Part shown: piece by piece, positions 6,433 to 9,256 of the stretch
Numbering within the stretch: position 1 is the stretch's first letter
How the letters are laid out: every line of letters starts with the position of its first letter
Origin: JBDSEG01 sp039920165
Lineage (GTDB): Bacteria > Pseudomonadota > Gammaproteobacteria > Burkholderiales > Burkholderiaceae_C
Direction: 5' to 3'
NCBI GenBank assembly: GCA_039920165.1
Contig: JBDSEG010000159.1
Span: 1-9,256, forward strand
Length of the DNA: 9,256 nt
Translations under genes and position numbers: made by a program
Notes under the pieces: model-generated
What the model was told of the DNA's origin: nothing
Database searches by the model: none
The model's input: only the letters and a program-made list of their open reading frames with translations

Positions 6433-7227
6433 TCAGAGGTCGGAGCGCAGATGCCAGATCTCGGGAAACAGCACCACGTCGAGCATCTTGCGCAGGTAGC
6501 CCACGCCGCTCGTGCCGCCGGTGCCGCGCTTGAACCCGATGATCCGCTCGACCGTGGTGACATGACGAAAGCGCCAGAGCCGGAAGGCATCTTCGAGGTC
6601 GGTCAGTTCCTCGCCGAGCTGGTACAGATCCCAGTGCGCTTTCGGGTCGCGATAGACGACGAGCCAGGCCTGCATGACCGCATCGCTTGCGACGTAGGGC
6701 TGGGTCCAGTCGCGATCGGTATGGCTGGCCGGAACGGCGAGGCTGCGGCGCGCCAGCAGGCGCAGCGATTCATCGTAGAGCGAAGGCGCACGCCACGCCG
6801 CCTCGACCTGCGCCAGCACGCCGGGGCGTTGCGCATGCGGGGCGAGCATCGCCGCATTCTTGTTGCCGAGCAAAAATTCGACCTGCCGGTATTGCCAGCT
6901 CTGCAAGCCGCTGCTGCTGGCCAGGTAGGGCCGGATCGCCGAATACTCGGACGGCGTCATGGTCGCGAGCACGTCCCAGGCGTGAACCAGCTGCTCCATG
7001 ATCTTGCTCACCCGCGCGAGCATCTTGAAGGCGCTGCCGAGATCGTCGCTGGCGACCTTGGCGACGGCGGCCGACAGCTCGTGCAGCATCAGCTTGATCC
7101 ACAGCTCGCTCGTCTGGTGCTGGACGATGAAGAGCATCTCGTTGTGGTCGGGCGAGCGCGGATGCTGCGCCGACAGCACCTGTTCGAGGTGTAGATAGTC
7201 GCCGTAGTCCATCTCGTGTTCGATCAT
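6433..7227 (-). CDS. kynA: Tryptophan 2,3-dioxygenase
   Basis: A cytosolic, tetrameric heme enzyme that opens the indole ring of L-tryptophan with O2 to give N-formylkynurenine, the first step of the kynurenine pathway. Motifs match the well-studied Xanthomonas campestris enzyme: HNEMLFIVQHQTSELW at 28-43 with the active-site His37 (His55 there) and Phe33; TPSEYSAIR at 91-99 with substrate-carboxylate Arg99; SSGLQSWQYRQVEFLLGNKN at 105-124; and RFRHVTTVERIIGFKRGTGG at 219-238 with heme ligand His222 and Thr236. At 264 residues it is shorter than the ~298-residue Xanthomonas protein, lacking part of the N-terminal arm and the C-terminal tail, but all active-site residues are present. The start is 7 bases after the kynU stop, with GAGACGG before the ATG, so the two genes form an operon and are probably translationally close-coupled. 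Confidence 0.96.
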   Translation of the reverse strand: MIEHEMDYGDYLHLEQVLSAQHPRSPDHNEMLFIVQHQTSELWIKLMLHELSAAVAKVASDDLGSAFKMLARVSKIMEQLVHAWDVLATMTPSEYSAIRPYLASSSGLQSWQYRQVEFLLGNKNAAMLAPHAQRPGVLAQVEAAWRAPSLYDESLRLLARRSLAVPASHTDRDWTQPYVASDAVMQAWLVVYRDPKAHWDLYQLGEELTDLEDAFRLWRFRHVTTVERIIGFKRGTGGTSGVGYLRKMLDVVLFPEIWHLRSDL

Positions 7228-7234
7228 GGCCGTC

Positions 7235-8551
7235 TCATGTCACGGCTGCGCGATGGCTGAAGCGCGCCGCCTGCCAGGCTTTTGATTCGAGCACCTGCGC
7301 CAGCGTCTCGGCGGCATCCCAGGCATCGACGTAGCGCGTATACAGCGGCGTGAAGCCGAAGCGCAGCAGATGGTCTGGATCGTGCAGGCCACCGGAGCGG
7401 AAATCGCCGATCACGCCGCGTTCGATCAGCGCCTGCATGACCGGATAGGCGTCGGCATGCGCGAAGCTCGCCTGGCTGCCACGCTGTGCCGCATCGCGCG
7501 GGCTCGCAAGCGTGAGATCGAGGCCTGCGCAGCGCCGCTCGACGCGATCGATAAAAAGGCTCGTCAGCGCCATCGATTTCACGCGCAGCGCGGCGATGCC
7601 TCCGAGCGGGCGTGCAACTTCGAAGACGTCGAGCCCGCATTCCAGTGCCGCCATCGACAGCACTGCCGGTGTCCCGCAGGCGAAGCGCGCGATGCCGCGT
7701 GCGGGCCGGTAGACCGGGTCGAAGTCGAAGGGCGCGGCATGGCCGAACCAGCCCGCGAGCGGCTGACGCAAGTCGTCGCGGTCCATGCGAGCGGTGTGGC
7801 GCGGATGCGTCCACAGAAAGGCCGGCGCGCCCGGTCCGCCGTTCAGATATTTGTAGCCGCAGCCGACCGCGAGATCGGCGCCATCGCCGGGCAGGTGCAG
7901 CGGCACGGCGCCGGCCGAATGGGCGAGGTCCCACACCGCGAGCGCGCCGGCCGCGTGTGCGGCGGCGCTGAGCGCGGCCATGTCGTGCAGCCGGCCGTTG
8001 CGGTAGTCGACGTGCGTGAGCAGCAGCACCGCGACATGCTCGTCGAGTGCGGCTGCCAGGCCATCGGCGTCGACGCTGCGCAGCTCGCAGCCGTGCTGCC
8101 GCGCCAGGCTTTCGGCGATATACCGATCGGTCGGAAAGTTGCCGCGCTCGGTGACGATAACGTTGCGCTGCGTGGCATCGCAGCGCGCGATCGCGAGCGC
8201 CGCGGCCAGCACCTTGTACAGATTCACCGAAGTCGAATCGCCAACCAGCACATCTTCGGCGGCGGCGCCGATCAGCGGCGCGAGCTTGGCGGCAGTGCGC
8301 TGCGGCAGTCCGATCCAGCCGGCGGCGTCTTCGCTCACATTCCAGCTGCGGATGAGGCCCTCGCCCCATTCGCGCGCGACCACACAGTGCAGGCGCTGGG
8401 CCGTCGCTCTCGGCAGCGCGCCCAGCGAGTTGCCGTCGAGATAGACGACGTCGGGCGGCAGATCGAACTGCTCGCGCAGGTCTGCCAGCGGGTCGGCGGC
8501 GTCCAGCGCCTGTGCATCGGCACGAGCGATCGGCCCGGAGTCGGACTTCAT
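7235..8551 (-). CDS. kynU: Kynureninase
   Basis: A PLP-dependent cytosolic hydrolase that cleaves L-kynurenine to anthranilate and L-alanine. The 438 residues are close to the family's usual ~415-ish, with a slightly longer N-terminus. Motifs in order: VVYLDGNSLGALPRAT at 35-50, WNVSEDAAGWIGLP at 70-83, the PLP-contact region VGDSTSVNLYKVL at 103-115, GNFPTDRYI at 137-145, HVDYRNGRLHDM at 180-191, WDLAHSAGAVP at 207-217 (PLP-nitrogen Asp208), the PLP lysine in GCGYKYLNGGPGAP at 230-243 (Lys234), FACGTPAVLSM at 290-300, and DFRSGG...LRFGFTPLYT at 383-405. The ATG at 8551 lacks a strong Shine-Dalgarno sequence. kynA follows after 7 bp; the formamidase kynB is absent from the window. Upstream lies a long palindrome that any leader transcript would include. 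Confidence 0.96.
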   Translation of the reverse strand: MKSDSGPIARADAQALDAADPLADLREQFDLPPDVVYLDGNSLGALPRATAQRLHCVVAREWGEGLIRSWNVSEDAAGWIGLPQRTAAKLAPLIGAAAEDVLVGDSTSVNLYKVLAAALAIARCDATQRNVIVTERGNFPTDRYIAESLARQHGCELRSVDADGLAAALDEHVAVLLLTHVDYRNGRLHDMAALSAAAHAAGALAVWDLAHSAGAVPLHLPGDGADLAVGCGYKYLNGGPGAPAFLWTHPRHTARMDRDDLRQPLAGWFGHAAPFDFDPVYRPARGIARFACGTPAVLSMAALECGLDVFEVARPLGGIAALRVKSMALTSLFIDRVERRCAGLDLTLASPRDAAQRGSQASFAHADAYPVMQALIERGVIGDFRSGGLHDPDHLLRFGFTPLYTRYVDAWDAAETLAQVLESKAWQAARFSHRAAVT

Positions 8552-8562
8552 CGGTCGGTCAA

Positions 8563-8730
8563 CCAGTCCACTGAATCACTGAAATCGGATCGGTGCTGTC
8601 CACGCGATACGGGTGCGCTGCGGCGTTGCAAATGCTCGCGATGCCTACGGGCATCGCTGCGCTTTGCGCCTTGCATCGCATCCCGTCTCGCGCGTCCCTC
8701 ATCGTCCATTTCAATGATTCAGCGGACTAG
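8563..8730. repeat. Long imperfect palindrome (MITE-like or REP-like intergenic element)
   Basis: The 168-bp stretch between argF and kynU reads nearly the same on both strands. The outer arms at 8563-8585 and 8708-8730 are 23-base inverted repeats with three mismatches (left arm CCAGTCCACTGAATCACTGA continuing AAT). Moving inward, further paired blocks are recognisable (CGCGATACGGG against CGAGACGGG-type sequence), and the centre is a perfect 8-bp stem GCGATGCC (8638-8645) and GGCATCGC (8650-8657) around TACG. The right arm includes the argF stop codon (8727-8729). No reading frame or T-run is present, so it is neither a gene nor a standard intrinsic terminator. It looks like a non-autonomous mobile or repetitive element; it may also reduce read-through from argF into kynU. 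Copy number cannot be judged from one window. Confidence 0.65.
8638..8657. other. Core hairpin with a TACG loop
   Basis: A perfect 8-bp stem GCGATGCC/GGCATCGC closes the tetraloop TACG. As plus-strand RNA this is C(UACG)G, a member of the very stable UNCG class; as minus-strand RNA, the direction of argF and kynU, the loop is CGUA. It forms the centre of the surrounding palindrome. Confidence 0.7.
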
Positions 8731-9256
8731 CCGATGCGCCCAAGCAGCAGATATTCCATCAGCGCCTTTTGCACGTGCAGCCGATTCTCGGCCTCGTCCC
8801 ACACGACCGACTGCGGACCGTCGATCACCTCGGCGGCGACTTCCTCGCCGCGGTGAGCGGGCAGGCAGTGCATGAAGAGCGCGTCATCACTGGCTGCGGC
8901 CATCATCCGCGCGTCGACGCACCAGGCCGAGAAGGCCTGCTGGCGTGCTTCGTTCTCGGCTTCGAATCCCATGCTGGTCCAGACGTCGGTGGTGACCAGG
9001 TCAGCGTCGCGGCAGGCGTCCAGCGGTTGCTTGAAAAAGCGCACGCAGTCGCGGTTGCTCACGCCAGCGATGCGCGCATCGAGCTCGTAGCCGCCTGGTG
9101 TGCTGACGTGCAGCGTGAACCCGAGGATGTCGGCCGCCTGCAGCCAGGTGTTGGCCATGTTGTTGCCGTCGCCGACCCAGGCCACCACCTTGCCGGCGAT
9201 CGCGCCGCGTCGCTCGATGAAGGTGAACACATCGGCGAGGATCTGACACGGATGGT
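8727..9256 (-). CDS. argF: Ornithine carbamoyltransferase, C-terminal part (5' end outside window)
   Basis: A cytosolic trimeric enzyme that makes citrulline from ornithine and carbamoyl phosphate in arginine synthesis. Only the last ~175 residues are visible. They begin exactly at the carbamoyl-phosphate motif HPCQILAD (codons from 9254), then WVGDGNNMANTW, the ornithine-side motif DVWTSMG (about 90-96 of the fragment) and the catalytic-cysteine motif MHCLPAHRGEE (about 128-138), ending LMEYLLLGRIG at TAG 8729-8727. The first ~130 residues, including the STRTR loop, lie beyond the right edge. HCLP together with DxWxSMG fits ornithine, not aspartate, carbamoyltransferase. A GTG at 9230 is internal and not the start. 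The length remaining after each motif agrees with a ~305-residue family. The stop codon lies within the outer arm of the palindrome separating it from kynU. Confidence 0.95.
   Translation of the reverse strand, partial: HPCQILADVFTFIERRGAIAGKVVAWVGDGNNMANTWLQAADILGFTLHVSTPGGYELDARIAGVSNRDCVRFFKQPLDACRDADLVTTDVWTSMGFEAENEARQQAFSAWCVDARMMAAASDDALFMHCLPAHRGEEVAAEVIDGPQSVVWDEAENRLHVQKALMEYLLLGRIG

Noticed and set aside
5973..6590. A 205-codon minus-strand frame read as one uninterrupted protein
   Set aside because: Its first part overlaps the 3' end of kynA in the wrong frame and its last part is the wrong frame of the small gene; only the segment just after ATG 6335 looks genuine, and it joins the -1 frame.
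7370..8875. A 501-codon plus-strand open frame across kynU and into argF
   Set aside because: It overlaps two clearly recognised minus-strand genes and the palindrome, and its translation is low-complexity Arg/Ala-rich without motifs.

Overview
The window is GC-rich DNA carrying ordinary central-metabolism genes with short spacers. The gene set and protein motifs suggest a proteobacterium, most likely a Betaproteobacterium of the Burkholderiales kind; a Xanthomonadales-type gammaproteobacterium cannot be excluded from the sequence alone. I see no phage, transposase, CRISPR, tRNA or rRNA signal.

Layout. The left end holds the 3' part of an unrecognised reading frame (1-237, +). It is followed on the same strand by a PLP-dependent threonine ammonia-lyase with a C-terminal ACT domain (311-1564) and a class II fructose-bisphosphate aldolase (1614-2678). 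A strong palindromic terminator (2703-2727) separates these from everything to the right, which is all on the minus strand. Read in the minus direction from the right edge, the order is: the C-terminal half of ornithine carbamoyltransferase (argF, cut by the window edge), a ~168-bp imperfect palindrome, kynureninase (kynU), tryptophan 2,3-dioxygenase (kynA), a small unrecognised gene that appears broken by a one-base frameshift, a ~600-residue M24-family Xaa-Pro aminopeptidase, a ROK-family sugar kinase closest to E. coli Mak (fructokinase), and a 65-residue membrane or secreted protein that runs into the other face of the terminator.

How the genes work together. kynU and kynA are 7 bp apart and form a tryptophan-to-anthranilate module (kynurenine pathway). 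The formamidase step between them (kynB) is not in the window. The aminopeptidase and the ROK kinase are 14 bp apart and probably co-transcribed, although no shared pathway is evident. Threonine ammonia-lyase (2-oxobutyrate supply or threonine breakdown) and aldolase (glycolysis, gluconeogenesis or Calvin cycle) are neighbours without a clear joint role.

The least ordinary items are the frameshifted small gene at 5962-6335, the long palindrome at 8563-8730 that overlaps the argF stop codon, and the small exported protein at 2747-2944. I found no convincing new multi-gene system.
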